A stretch of 64,000 bases of DNA from Epichloe hybrida (lineage: Eukaryota > Ascomycota > Sordariomycetes > Hypocreales > Clavicipitaceae), in the NCBI GenBank assembly GCA_019022495.1, contig JAFEKR010000032.1:1-64000 (forward strand). Reading direction: 5' to 3'. The notes beneath the pieces were generated by a model, which searched no databases, had not been told where the DNA came from, and saw nothing but the letters and a program-made list of their open reading frames with translations. This document shows positions 42,101-55,201 of this stretch, one piece after another. Position numbers and translations under genes: made by a program. The stretch's first letter is position 1. Every line of letters begins with the position of its first letter.

Positions 42101-44311
42101 AGGGCAGCGCACATTAACAGGAATAAAACGCAAGGTTAGATATTAGTAAATATAATGTATTAAAAGTACCTCTATAAACTAGTTATTATTATAGTATACT
42201 ATATACCTTTTAAGTATAAAAGTTAGGTACTATTTATACTTCTAATTAACTAAAATTAAATACTTTTTATTATCTATTTATACCCTTACTTAATAGTTAT
42301 AAGCCTAGGTAGCTTCTATTGCTATTTTTATTAATTATTATTAAAGATATAAGCTTTGTTAAATATTATTAATTAATGCTTACCTATATTATAAGATAAT
42401 CGCCCTTTTATTATATTAAATTAGTTAAAACCCTTATCCTATGTTTTAATATATTCCCTTTTATAATATCTAAAGAAACTCTAAATATAGTATTATTATT
42501 AGAGAAAAATTAGATTAAATAGTTTACCTAAGTTAAGAACTATATAGAATTATATAGTATTTAGAAGTATATTAACCCTAATAAGGTTAAATTACTTATA
42601 GAACCTATAATACCTATATACCCCTAAAGGGATCTAAGACTAAAGATTATACTAAATAACCCTAATACTCTTAAAGATTAAAAGCTTACTTATAAAAATA
42701 TAAAAGACTAATTTAATTTTAAATATAAAGAGCTTTAATTTAACCTTATAAAGTATATAACCCTATTAAAATAAATACTAAAGATTAGGGAATTTATTTA
42801 TAAAACTCTTTTAAAGAATATATAAGATTCCCTTAACTTTAATACTAAAGTAAAGGAAAAGAAATTAGTTTAATATTATACTTAAAGAATACTTAAGCTT
42901 CTTTAAGATTAATATAAGCTAAATACTAGGAAAATACTTATTCTTATAAAAATATACCTTAATAATTACTTATAAGCTAAATACTAGGAAAATAATTATT
43001 CTTATAAAAATATACCTTAATACTTACTTATAAGCTAAAAGTACTTATAATTAAAATAAGTAAGTAATAATAAGAAAGATATTATAGAGAAATTATTAAG
43101 ATTTAGAGACTTAATAAACTAAGAAGATAATACTATATAAGTTTATTATATCTCTTTATAGTAAATTTAAGTTATTTTCAAAAAAATAGAATAATTTACT
43201 TAATAAAGGTATAAATTATAGCTTCCTTAAGGCTATTATGAAGTTTAAAAGAGATCATAAAGCTTTATAAAGTATACTAAAGTTAGCTAATATACTTACT
43301 ACTAATAGATTAAGTAATTAGAGTAAATTAAAGTAAAAGAAATACCCTAAATACTCTAATTATAATATTTAAGATATCTTAAAGTAATAAGAATTCTATA
43401 ACTTATTTAAAGCTTTTTATAAGCTAAAGGCTACTCCTAAGAACTAGGAGATTAGGAAAAACTCTAAAGATAATATTAAGAGATATTTTAAGGAGAATTT
43501 ATAAGAGAGATTAAAAGCTATAAGTTAGAAGCTAGAGAAAAAAGAGAAAAATAGTAATATTATTATTCCCTTATAAAGCCCTTAACCTTTAAAGGAAGTT
43601 ATTACTTTAACTTTAAATACTATAAATAGCTTAGAGGGGAATTAGAATATAGTCCTTTATAATTCTAGTGCTAATATTTATATTTTTAATAATATCTATT
43701 AGTTTAAATAGTCTAAATTTAATAGAAATATTATAATAAAGATTAGAGCTAGAGGTATAGTTTATTTCTTTCTAGGCTAAGGACTAGTCTATATATTTAT
43801 TATAGATTTATTATTATAAAGGTTAAGGAGAATTATATTATAAAATACTTTACTAATTCTAGAATTTTATATTAACTTAGTATTTATAATAATTCTTATA
43901 AAGGTAGGGATTTATTAGAAATAGAAGAAATGCTTCTTACTCTAAGGAAAGTATTTTATTACTAAGCTTTATAATATTAATAAGCTTTATATATTATCTA
44001 TACTCTTTAATAATCTAAAGAAGGCCTATACTATAACTAGTAAATTACTAAGGCTACTTATAAAAGGAGATATAAAGCTTTAGTATTAGTAATATAGTTA
44101 TCTAGGTAAAAAGCCTTTATAAAGATTATAAATATTACTCTTAGTATTAAATTAATAAGACCTAAGCTTATAGAGTGTAAGATTTATACTATGCTAAGTG
44201 CTAGAGATTATAAGTTATATTAGAAGGACTTCCTTAGGGGCCTAGTTATAGTATTTTAATTAATCTAGAGTATTATAACTCTCCTTTAGGTATTAGTGTG
44301 TTTTTATATAC
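42101..44311 (+). mobile_element. Ty1/copia relic, RIP-degraded
   Basis: Plus-strand readings still show copia landmarks in order. About 43640-43710 gives NSSANIYIFNNIY, corresponding to the protease motif DSGAxxHIxN. About 44070-44130 gives SYLGKKAL*RL, corresponding to the WHRRLGHLxxxALxxL of the GAG-pre-integrase domain. The element stops at the solo LTR inserted at 44312, and no RT follows. AT-rich throughout, all frames with many TAA/TAG. Confidence 0.68.
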
Positions 44312-44782
44312 TGTGTGGCATAAGACGCACACCCACAAACGCGTGATCGCGATAACAAGCATAAGGGGATCACAAGACTAGAAAACATAACAAGGGATAA
44401 TAATATTAGTTATCTAGATAAGGGGATTATTTAATTTATAAAGAGACTGCTTATAGCTAGATTCTTTTATACTAATTACTTATAAATAAACCTAAGTTTT
44501 TGCCTAGCTAATGCTATAGCTAATAATTATATTTACCCTAATATCTATATTTGCCTTAAAAAGATAAATCAATAAGATAAATTCTCTAATTTAACTAAAA
44601 AGTTACTTCTAATTTAATAAACTATTTAATCTAGATTATCTTTACTTATAGAGATAGATTTAGCTATTATTATAATTACTACTATTAAGCTAATTAACCC
44701 TTCTAACGTAAGCAGATATTACCGCTACCTATGACTGTGGGCTAGCATTGTGTCTTTTGGGGTGTTGTTTTCCGCTTGACAA
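44312..44782. mobile_element. Solo LTR (LTR family 2-like), copy 2
   Basis: TGTGTGGCATAAG...GGGGTGTTGTTTTCCGCTTGACAA. Start and end match 54220-54660; the centre is divergent. Flanks TATAC and AATAC agree at 4 of 5 positions. Confidence 0.6.
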
Positions 44783-44935
44783 AATACCTTATAACCTTAA
44801 TATATTTCTTTTATTTATTTAAGACTAAAGATAGGATTTATAATAGCGTCTATATAATAATAAGGTTTCTATGTATATAATTTAGGGTTTAGCTATGATT
44901 TTTATATAGTAATATTAAAAAGGCTTTATTTATGT

Positions 44936-47900
44936 CACGGCTTGCACCGAAAGGTTAAGAACGAAGTGATAGCTAAGACTATCGCAGTCGCTGCTAGATA
45001 GATGCTAGCTAGGGGCAGGTGCGTAAAGGTTTTAATCTCTAACCTAGCACTAATAATATACGTAGTCTTTAATAAATACCTTGCTTTATAAGCACGTAAC
45101 TATCTTATAGCTAGCTAGCCTCTTTATTATTTATATAGCCTAAAGGTTCTCTAAAGACTTACTTTAATAAATATCCTATCTTTAACCTTTACGCTCCTAA
45201 TATAATACCCCCCCTATATATAATTAACCTTAATTATAAAATAAGCTACTTACTTAGGGTATAGTTACTATATTAAAGCTTTATAAGGAAAAATAAGATA
45301 AGGTACCTTATATCTAGACGCGTAGGTAAATAAAAAGAAATAATAATAATAATGCCACTAATTAAAAACAACCTCTTATTATAGTTAGTAATGTTCTAAT
45401 AGTAGCTTACATATAGCTTTACTATAGCAAAATAAATATTATTACCTATTATATAGCTAGAAAAAACAATACAAATAACCTATATTAATTTTTGTAATTA
45501 GTTAAATAAATAAGGTACTTAATGCTAGGGTTCTAAATAGTCTAACTAGAGGGCTTATATTATGGTTACTATAAGCTTATAGCTATTAGGCATATATGCG
45601 TTTAGTAGTGCTAATAGTTATTATTATAATTTATAAATTACTTATATATAGTGTATTAAATTACTTAAGGGGTCTAGGGTTAATATAAAAGAGACTAATT
45701 TTTCCCCTCTTTTATACTTTTTCTTTCTTTTATAATATCCCTTAACCTTATAAGTTACCTTTACTAGCTAAGTAATAGCTCTTTTATTACTATTACTTAG
45801 TAATTACTAACCTCTTTTAGTCCTTAATTATTATTATTATCTATCCTTATTTATCTTAGTTTCTTACCCTTATCTAGCTTATAAGTTTATACTCTTATTA
45901 GCATAACTTCCTTATTTAGTCTATTATAGCTAACTTATAGCTAGTTTACTATGTTTAAGTCTTATGCCTAAACTTTACCTTTATTAATGCCTTAAGAAGA
46001 TTTATTAACTAAGAAATCTTCTATAAAGTCTCCCTAAAAGTAAACTTCTTTTAAAATCTTATTATAAGTTTATTATATCCTTATAGTGTCTTTATTTCTA
46101 ACTTACTACTAGTAAAATAACTTTAAAGAAAATTCTATATATACGCTATTATTAGTAAGTAATAATATAAAATATTCTCTTAAAAAATAGTACTTATAAG
46201 ATTTTAGAATACCTTATTAATAAAAAAACCTTCCTAGCTAAATATAATAAGTCTTTAAGTATAATATCTTTACTTACTTACTACTTCTTTATAGCTAATA
46301 TTTAATAGGCTATTTAATAAAATATACTTATTACTTCTAAAATAATAAAAACTATATTATAGTATATCTTTCTTAACTAAAATTTACCTAGTTATTACTA
46401 ATATATTACTAGACTTTAGCTTAAATTATATAGCTTTATAATAGGCTATTTAAACTTATTAAAGCTACTTCTAAAGGTAACTATTACTATTAAAATAAAG
46501 TAAGTATAATCCTATTTCCTAGACACTAGATTATTACTAACTTACTACTAGCTTATTATAAAAGTAAAGAAAAAGCTATAGAATACTATCCTAGTTTATA
46601 AAAATTCTAATAAGTGTAATTATATTTACTATACTTAAATATTTACTAATATTACTTATAAGGTAAAATATAATAAATATACTATAATAGTGTTACTAAG
46701 TAATACTATAAATCTAGAGACTTAGATTAATATTATAAACTATCTTTACTTTATAGCCTAGAATATCCTAAAGGTAAGCTTTCTTAATATATATAGCTAA
46801 TACTTAACTAACTTACTAGTAGTTTATACTAAATACTATTAATTTACCTAAATATATTAGTCTTATTAAGCTCCCTAGTGCACTTTAGGTTTATATATAT
46901 AAAGAGAGGGATTCTAATAATAAAGATACTCCTAAGGCCTCTTTCTCTATAGCTCCTATAGCTACTAATAATAATAAGGGACTAGTAGTCTTAAGGGCTA
47001 ACTTTATTATAAAGGGATAAGTGCTTAGTAGCTATATAATAGATTATTTAAGTTATCTAAGTAAATTAACTTTATTTTCTAATATCTTTAGTATATTAAG
47101 TTATAAAACATAACTACCTTATATTAACTTTATTACTTAGCTATTACTTATAGTTATTAATAATTTCTCTAGTAATAAAATCCCTTTTTAATACCTAAGA
47201 ATTCTCTAAAGTATTATAGCCCTTCTATTTAACTAGATATTTATAATGCCTTCTATTATAGTAATATAAAATAATTCTCTTAACTTTAAACTCTTATTTA
47301 TTATCTTTAATAGTATCTTATAGTAAGGACATATTTTCTATATCTATTAGGTCCCCTTTAAAAGGTTTAAGACTAGTAATATTAAATATATTATATAATT
47401 AAGTCCTAGGTAGTAATTTTAATTAATACGCTAATCTATAACTTCTAATTACCTTTTTAATCTTATAGGGGCTTAAATACTTTATAGCTAGCTTCTTACT
47501 AAGGCGTCTTAGGTTAATATTTTTTATTAATAATAAAACATAGTTACTAACTTTAAACCTTATTAAAGTTCTCTTCTAGTTATAATATTTTTTATACTAA
47601 GTCTATAAGTTACTTAAAAGCTACTTAATTATAATATACTTCTCTTTTAGTGCTAAAATCCTACTTTTAGCTTAATTATTTACTAAAGGGATATTTACTA
47701 TTACTTACTACAGACCTCTAGGATTATAACCTTATAATGCCTTTACTAGTGTGTAGCTATGCGTTAAGTAATTGCTTATATTATACATAAATTGCGCTAT
47801 TAATAGGTTATCCGCCTAATTAGTTTATTTAGTATAAGTAAAAGCCCTTAAATAATATTCTAAGACCTAGTTTAAACGTTCTATCTAACTATTTATCTAG

Positions 47901-50380
47901 GGGTAAAAAGCAGTGCTAAGTAGCTGCTTTATTATAAGAAAATAGCAAAAAGTTATCTAGAAACCACTAGTAAATATAAAACCTTAGTCTATTATAATAC
48001 CTTCTAAGGCTCTATAGTCTTTAAAAACATATTCTAAGAATATAGTTACTAGCCTATTGCTAGTTAGTTACGTTAATATAGGGATATAAATACTATATTT
48101 TATAAAATAGTTAATAATAACTAAAATTATGTTATAGGTTTAATTTAAATCTTTTACTAGTAAAAGTCTAGTAATAAAATCTATTAATAATTCTTAAAAA
48201 AGGCGATTAGGCACTAGTAATATAGCTAGCTTACTATATGGTTTATAATGCCTTAGTTTTAAAGTCTAATAATTTATATAAGTACTAATATATACCTTTA
48301 TATCTTTCTTTATTATTAGCTAATAATATTAGTTTATAATTTAATAAAGAGTTTTGCTTACTCCTTAGTGCCTAGTAATAAGGTTATTATAAGTTAGTAA
48401 TAAAATTTCTTTCCTTATACCTAGAGAAATAAAAACATAATTCTTAAATATTAATAGCTTAAAGGGTTTAATTAACTATGTTTAGGACGTAGCTAAATCG
48501 CCGCTTTTAAGTAACTTTAATTAAGCTATAGTAAAGTTATTACCTTACTATGCTTTATATAATAAGACTTAAATTAGGGGTTTTAATTCTAAGCTCTTTT
48601 CTAGAAAGTTAGAGTTAAACTTAGAAGAGGTTCTCTAAATAGATTAGATCCTAGCTATAATATCTCTATAAGTAATTAGTTTAATAAATACTTCTAGTCT
48701 TATAAGGACATAGATAAGTAATGTTTTTAAGGGGCGCCCTTGCTACTTACTAGTAATAACCTATGCTAGTCTATCCCTATTAGTAATAGCTAGTCTAATA
48801 AGAAAATTAAAATAATTAAGTAATAAATAATATATACGCTAGGTACTAATAGTATTACTATAGCTAGCTTATTGCTTATTAATAGAAGTATAAAAAGTAT
48901 TAAATAACCTTACTAATATAACTCTTCTAAGATTATCTAGATTATTAGGTTCTTTAGGAATATAGTTCAGTTATAATTTTTTAAAACCCTAGATATTAGT
49001 AGTATTATTATAGCGTTATTATAACTAACTATTAGTTACATTAAGTAATGTTTTTATAAAGCCTATAGTATTAATAATATTACTATAGTGTTCCTATCTC
49101 TTAGTATCTATAAATTTAGATAAAAAGGTAAGAAGTTATATAGTTATTACTTTCTCTTTTCTTGCCTTACTTATAAAATCTAGTCTTCTTAAAAGTAAGT
49201 TAGTAGGATTTAATTTCCCTATATAATATATAATCTTAAAGTTAAAAGGATAAAGCTTATTAAGCGTAGTTACTTACTTACTAGTAAGCTTAGGCTTTAT
49301 AGTAAGGTACTTATAGTTTAAATAATCTATAATAACTTTAATTATATAAGCTAAATAAGCAAGATAGTGTCTCTATATACGAAAAGCCTCTTAAATAGCT
49401 AATAATTTACTATTAGGTATTAAATATTATAATTTAGTATTAGTTATCTTTCTTAACATAAATATAACTAGGTGCTAGTAACCTAGCACTAATATTATAA
49501 GTATAGCCCTAATTATATATCTAAATGCATTTGTCTTCACTCTAAGATATGTAAGTGAGTTAAAATGCACTAAAATTAGCGCTTCCTAAAATCTTTATTA
49601 AAGCTCTCTAAACGCTACTATCTTATAGGGTTCTAGTTTAAACATTACTAGTTAATTCCCTCTAAGGTAATCTATTAATAGAATAATAACTTTACTATAC
49701 TATTTAATAAAATAGTAGTAAAATCTAGTAAAACTAAGAAATAACTAAATATTAAAAACGCTATGTAGTATTAGCTAGGTTATAATTACTTTAACTCTTA
49801 CTAGGTCTATTATAATACCTTTCTCTAATATCTTAAAGCCTAAAAATTTAACTTTCTTAACTAAAAATTAACACTTCTTAAGGTTAATAAAAAGACCTAC
49901 CTCTTTAAACCTATATAAAACTTATTTAACATGCTTTATATAATGTTTAACCTTACTGCTATATATTAGCGTATTATCTAAATAAATAATATAGGTCTTA
50001 TTAATAAGTCCTTTAAGAGTATTATTAATATACTCCTAAAAAGTCACTAGTATATTAACTAGTCTAAATAGTATTACTAGATATTTAAAGTAGCTATATT
50101 AATAATAGAATGCTATTTTCTACTTATTACCTAAGCAAATATGTAGCTAGTGGTATATATCTTTTAAATCTAGGACTATAAAAATAACTACGCCTGCTAA
50201 TTAATTAAGAATTTTAGTAATAAGGGGCAAAGGGGCCTTATTCTTAATTATAATCTTATTTAGGCCCTTATAATTCACATAAAGCCTTAATTTCCCTCCT
50301 TTCTTTAGAATAAATAAAATTAGGGCTTTAGCTAGGCTAACTAATCTTCTAATTTACCCTTTAAGCTATATACTTATAAG
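44936..50380 (-). mobile_element. Ty3/gypsy relic, RIP-degraded
   Basis: Starts with an LTR-like TGTCACGGCTTGCACCG and runs to the hAT-type insertion at 50381. The pol region lies on the minus strand (see the RT relic). The sequence is AT-rich with no ORF. The 5' part appears to be cut by element B; whether it resumes at 52222 is not clear. Confidence 0.72.
49790..50350 (-). pseudogene. Gypsy reverse-transcriptase relic
   Basis: In the minus-strand frame one reads IRRLVSLAKALILFILKK, LRLYVNYKGLNKIIIKNKAP, LPLI, then after a gap YIIYLDNTLIYSSKVKHYIK, HVK*VLYRFKEVGLFINLKK and C*FLVKKVKFLGFKILEKG. These equal the gypsy RT blocks DYRGLNxxTIKNRYPLPLI, YLDDILIYS (with the second catalytic Asp changed to Asn, a G-to-A change) and FLGFxIS. 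Clear evidence of a RIP-inactivated Ty3/gypsy element. Confidence 0.85.
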
Positions 50381-52221
50381 CAGAGTATTGCACTAAAACG
50401 TGTAGTGTAGTGTAGTATTTGTAGTGTAGTGTAGTAACTACACTATAAACTACACTACACTACAAACTACACTAACTACAAGGAAAAAAAAACTACAATA
50501 CATTACACTACAAATTTTTTTTCCTAAACTACACTAACTACAAACACTACAAATGTAGTATTAGACTTTTTATTAGTTATTAGTATTATAAGGATTAAAA
50601 GAATACTAGTTATATAAAAGCTTTTATTATTACCTATTTTATTTAATTAGTTATAGAATTTATAATATTATATTATTTTAGTAATTTTACTATAACTAAG
50701 TAAGGTTATATATAATATTATACTTTTTTAATAATACTATTTAACTTAATACTTTATTTCCCTAATATAACTTAAAGAAAAACCTTCTTATTATATTATT
50801 TACTATTTCTATAAATTATTTTATATTTCTATAAATTATTATTATTACTTATTTTAAAAAAACTATAAAAAGAACTACTAGTAAACTTAATATAAGTAGC
50901 TTATTATATCTTATTATAGCTTATAATAGCTTATAATAGCTTATAATACTAATATTACTAGTATTACTAAGATTACTAAGATTACTAAGATTACTTATAA
51001 TATTATTAGTGTTAAAGTTTAATAAATAATAAATAATAAATAAATAACTTAAATATAAATACTAGTAATTATAAGTAAATTACTATAGTAAAAGCTATAG
51101 TTTTTAATAACTTAGTATTTTAAGGTTTTTAAAAATATTAATATTATAAAAATGTTTTCTCTTTTATATTTTTTTAAAATAATAATAAAAGTAAAATAAT
51201 AGTAATAATAGTAATTAAGTAATAATAGTATTAATAGTATTAATAGTAATAATAGTAATTAAGGTTATTAAAGTTATTAAAGCTCTTATAATAAGTATAG
51301 TATATTATATAAAAGTAAGTCTTAGTTTTATTTTAAAAAATAAGTTAAACTTATTTTTAATAGCTTAATTAAGCTATATAGGGTAATTAAAATAATACCA
51401 TTAATTATTTATTAATAGATTATAAATATTAGTTTATTATATTCCTTATTTATATATTATAGTAATAAGATATATAAAGTTACTATATATAACTTCTTAA
51501 GGCTTTAGAATTATAAAGCTAAAAGTAATATTTAATTAGTTTAAATCTTAAATAAATAGTTTAAGCTTTTTTTAAGTTCTTATTATATTAAGAATAAGAT
51601 TTAAGTACTAAGTATATATTTTATTAACTTCTAGTAATTTATCTAGATTTCTTAATTAATTTTATTCTATTAGTTTAGGGTATTTTTTATTTAAAATAAT
51701 AATAATAACATTTTAAAATATAAAATAATTAATAGTAATAGTAAATAAAATAATAAGAAGGTTTTTCTTTAAGTTATATTAGTAAAATAAAGTATTAGGT
51801 ATAATAGTATTATTAAAAAGTTATAATATTATAAATTACCCTAGTTATAGTAAAATTCTTAAAAAAAGGTAAATTTTATAAATTATATAACTAATTAGGT
51901 AAAATAGGTAATAATAAAAGCTTCTATATAACTAGCCTTCTTTTAATCCTTATAATAACCTTATATAATAAAAAAGCCTACTTTTTTTTTACTAACACTA
52001 CATTTGTAGTTTTTGTAGTTAGTGTAGTTAGTAACTACACTAACTACACTACACTACAAGCAAAAAAAAACTACACTACATTACACTATAAAAAAAAAAC
52101 TACATTACACTAACTATAAAAAAAAAAACTACAATACATTAACTACAAGAAAAAAAAAACTACATTATAAACACAAATTTTTCCTAAAAACTACACTAAC
52201 TACACTACAAACAATACTCTG
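50381..52221. mobile_element. hAT-type non-autonomous element B (inverse of A)
   Basis: CAGAGTATTG...CAATACTCTG, 1.84 kb, flanks CTTATAAG and GGTATAAG (6 of 8 match). The left end corresponds to the right end of element A (TTGCACTAAAACGTGTAGTG), so it is inverted relative to A. GTAGTGTAG subterminal repeats at both ends; no ORF. It splits the gypsy relic. Confidence 0.82.
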
Positions 52222-53614
52222 GGTATAAGGGGCACTATTAGGGATAGTCTCTTACCCTTTTTTCTTCCTCCTTAAGTCTCTTAATACTATATTAATACTT
52301 TATTGTAGTTACCTAAGGGCTAGTTTATAATAATTAAGAGACTTCCTTTAGTCCTTTATAATAATTACTAAAAGATATAATAGAAATACTAATAGATATA
52401 TTAATAGATATAATAGGCATGCTTTAACTATAAGACTAACTTAGCTAGGGAATAATAACCCCCTTATCTAATGCTATAGTACTACTAGTAGCTTAATAGG
52501 CTTAATTTAAAATGCTTTAACTTATACTTAATAAGCAAATAGTAAAGCTTATATATCTCTAATAATAAGTAGTTATAAACACTATAGGACCTTTAACCTC
52601 ACTACCTATTATAACTTAACCTAGTGCCTTAGTAGTTAACCTTACTTTACCTCTTACTTTTAACCTTGTCTTAACTATACCTAAGGTAAAATAAAAACCT
52701 ATCCCTATAGGTAACCTATATAATAGTAATAAGGCCTTATTTACTATATAAAGGTTCTTAATAAAATATAAACTATAGGTAAATAAGAACTTTATTAGAA
52801 CTAATAAGAATAAGTAAATATTTATTTACTAGAACTTATTCTCTAAAGTCTAGTCCTAGGTAATTACTTTCTTTAAATAAGGTAATACTTATAATTTTAA
52901 CTTAGCTAAATTCCTAGAATACCTTAGGTCTATATTCTTTAATTTATATAGATAGAAGATAGCTCTTATAAAACTTAACTAAATAAAATAAGGCCTAAGA
53001 AAGCTATTTTTTATATTCTTTATTTACTTTATAAAGAAGCTTTTATTAGTAAAAGAGAATTATTAAGGGGATAATATAAAGCTAGTAAAGCTTTAATAAG
53101 CGCTTAATAAATATTTAAGAGAAATTAGTATAAGCTAGGGTATTAGCTAAAGTGTATAGTATATAGCTATTATATAGTATTATAAGATTATAGTTAATAT
53201 TAAGGCCCTTACTATAGAGAATAAGTACTAGTTTTAATATAAACTATAGCTAGCTAAACTTATACCTTAGACTAACTATAAGGGTAATATACTAATAACT
53301 AGGGTATATATAGTAAGGACTTAATTAGGAAAATAAAATAAGATAGTTAAGAAAAAGAAGAGTCTAAAGCTTACTATAAATATATAATAGGCTAAATAGG
53401 TATTAGAAGTAAAGTTAGCTAAATACTATTAGAAGGGATATTACCTATAATATAGATTTAAGAACTACTATATTTAAAAGTATACTTTTCTCTTACCTTA
53501 TTACTTATAGGTTAGTATTAACTTATATAAAGTAAATAAGAAAAGCGTAAATAAGGAGGTAAATATTCCCCCTATAGAAAATAAGTAGCCCCTAAGTAAA
53601 GTCTTATATAAGGG
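52222..53614. mobile_element. RIP-degraded repeat, related to the telomeric relic
   Basis: 52224-52340 matches 1613-1735 near the telomere. The rest is AT-rich with no frame recovered. Unclassified retroelement sequence. Confidence 0.55.
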
Positions 53615-54024
53615 CAGAGTATTGTTTGTAGTTAGTGTAGTGTGTTTTGTAGTTTTTATATTTATTTTTATAGCTAGCTTATAATTAAATAGATTATCCT
53701 ATAAATTACGTAATCCTATAGAGATAAATCCTAAGAAAAATACTATATATAAAAGTGGATCTAAAAGTGGACCCCTTGCCTGTAAATTAGAAAAACTACA
53801 TTTGTAGTGTATTCTTAGCGCTAAAATATAGTAAAATGTAGTTTTTCTAATTAATAGGCGAGGGGCCCACTTTTAGACCCACTTTTATATATAACTACAT
53901 TGTAGTTTTTTAGTTATCTATCTAAAAAAAGAAGTTTTATATCTCTATATATTTTCTAAGATTAGATATATATTATTTGTTAAATAAAAAATACACTACA
54001 AATCAATTGTAGTGCAATACTCTG
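53615..54024. mobile_element. hAT-type MITE, element C (410 bp)
   Basis: CAGAGTATTG...CAATACTCTG with the exact 8-bp duplication TATAAGGG on both sides (53607-53614, 54025-54032). The ends are shared with elements A and B. The centre contains a separate palindrome (53745-53893). Confidence 0.88.
53745..53893. repeat. Long palindrome inside element C
   Basis: Inverse arms TATATAAAAGTGG.TCTAAAA / GGGTCTAAAAGTGGGCCCCT and AATTAGAAAAACTACATTT over about 60 bp each, with a 20-40-bp loop containing TTAGCGCTAA. It could be a nested Tc1-type MITE flanked by TA, or the foldback core of element C. Confidence 0.7.
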
Positions 54025-54032
54025 TATAAGGG

Positions 54033-54219
54033 TAAGGAGGCTAACTATATACTATAATATAGGATAACTATTTAAGCTATATAGAGTTAGAGTAAGATAT
54101 AGTATAATATATAGACTAATTACTATTCTTAATTCCTATACTCTTTAATATATATTATTATATTAATATCTAGATTAATTATAGTTATAATTATTATAAT
54201 ACTATAAGTAAGTTAGTAG
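54033..54219. other. AT-rich remnant between elements
   Basis: Short RIP-like sequence; no feature apart from the AGTAG target copy at 54215-54219. Confidence 0.4.
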
Positions 54220-54660
54220 TGTGTGGCTAGAATTGTGACCTCTCAAGACCTCTCTCGAGACCTCTCACAAGACCACAGGCCTCTAGACCTCAGCATCGTC
54301 GGATCTATCGGCATTGCCGGATCAATCGGATCCCTAGTCATGTGACTATCTAGCTAGATAAAATCCCTAGATTCCCTCCCCTTTTATAGAAAATTAACTC
54401 TCCCCTTTTATGCGGTTACTACAGTATATGCTCTAGGTTTGTTTAATTAATAAGATAACTAAACATTAAAAAGAGACCTTAGTAGCTTAGATCCTCGCGA
54501 TGGATCGCAAATATCGCAGACCTAGATCCCGTTATCTAGGTTCTGGCTTTGATATCGTTAAATTCGTTAGCATCGTTAGTATCGTTAATATCGTCGTTTT
54601 TGTTACTATTACTATCGTTGTCTTTTCCGTCGTTTTGGGGTGTTGTTTTTCCCCTGACAA
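54220..54660. mobile_element. Solo LTR (LTR family 2), copy 3
   Basis: TGTGTGGCTAG...CCCCTGACAA, 441 bp, flanked by the exact 5-bp duplication AGTAG (54215-54219, 54661-54665). It matches 32230-32708. No internal retroelement sequence, so it is a solo LTR. Confidence 0.83.
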
Positions 54661-54665
54661 AGTAG

Positions 54666-55201
54666 TAAAATAGTTTAGCCTAGAGCTTATATATTTACTA
54701 AAGAGAAAGTATATCTAGACTATAGTAAAAATAAAAAGGAGGGAAAAGAGAGTATAAAAGAATACCTCCTTAATTACCTATATAGTACGCACTAGAATAG
54801 ATATTAATAGCTAGGAGTTATTAGTATATTTATATATTATCCTAGGCCTTATATAAGATATTATACTTAGGATACTATAGCTAGAATATTATAGCTAGAA
54901 TATTATAATATAGTTATTTATATAGTAAAATAGTAATTAGTTATTAGAGTAATAAAGGGCTTATATATTTTTAAAGCCTTTACATATAGGGTAAAGTCTC
55001 TAGTATAGGGGATTATTAGGTCCTTATATGCTATAAAAGCACGCTAGGTATACTATAAGAAGGACACTTTTATAATATTTATTACTATAAGCCTTAGGGA
55101 GATAATAATAGTACTATGGATTATAATACCTAAGATAAAGCCTAATAGCCTAGACATATTAACATTACCTAAGGAGTTAGCTAACTTTATAAACCTTTTT
55201 T
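54666..55201. other. AT-rich end of the repeat island
   Basis: RIP-like sequence without a frame. Composition changes abruptly to gene-like at about 55202. Confidence 0.5.

Noticed and set aside
50395..50560. Possible CRISPR-like array of TAGTG/CACTA repeats
   Set aside because: Repeats are short, irregular and form the subterminal part of a transposon; no spacers, and the organism is a fungus.
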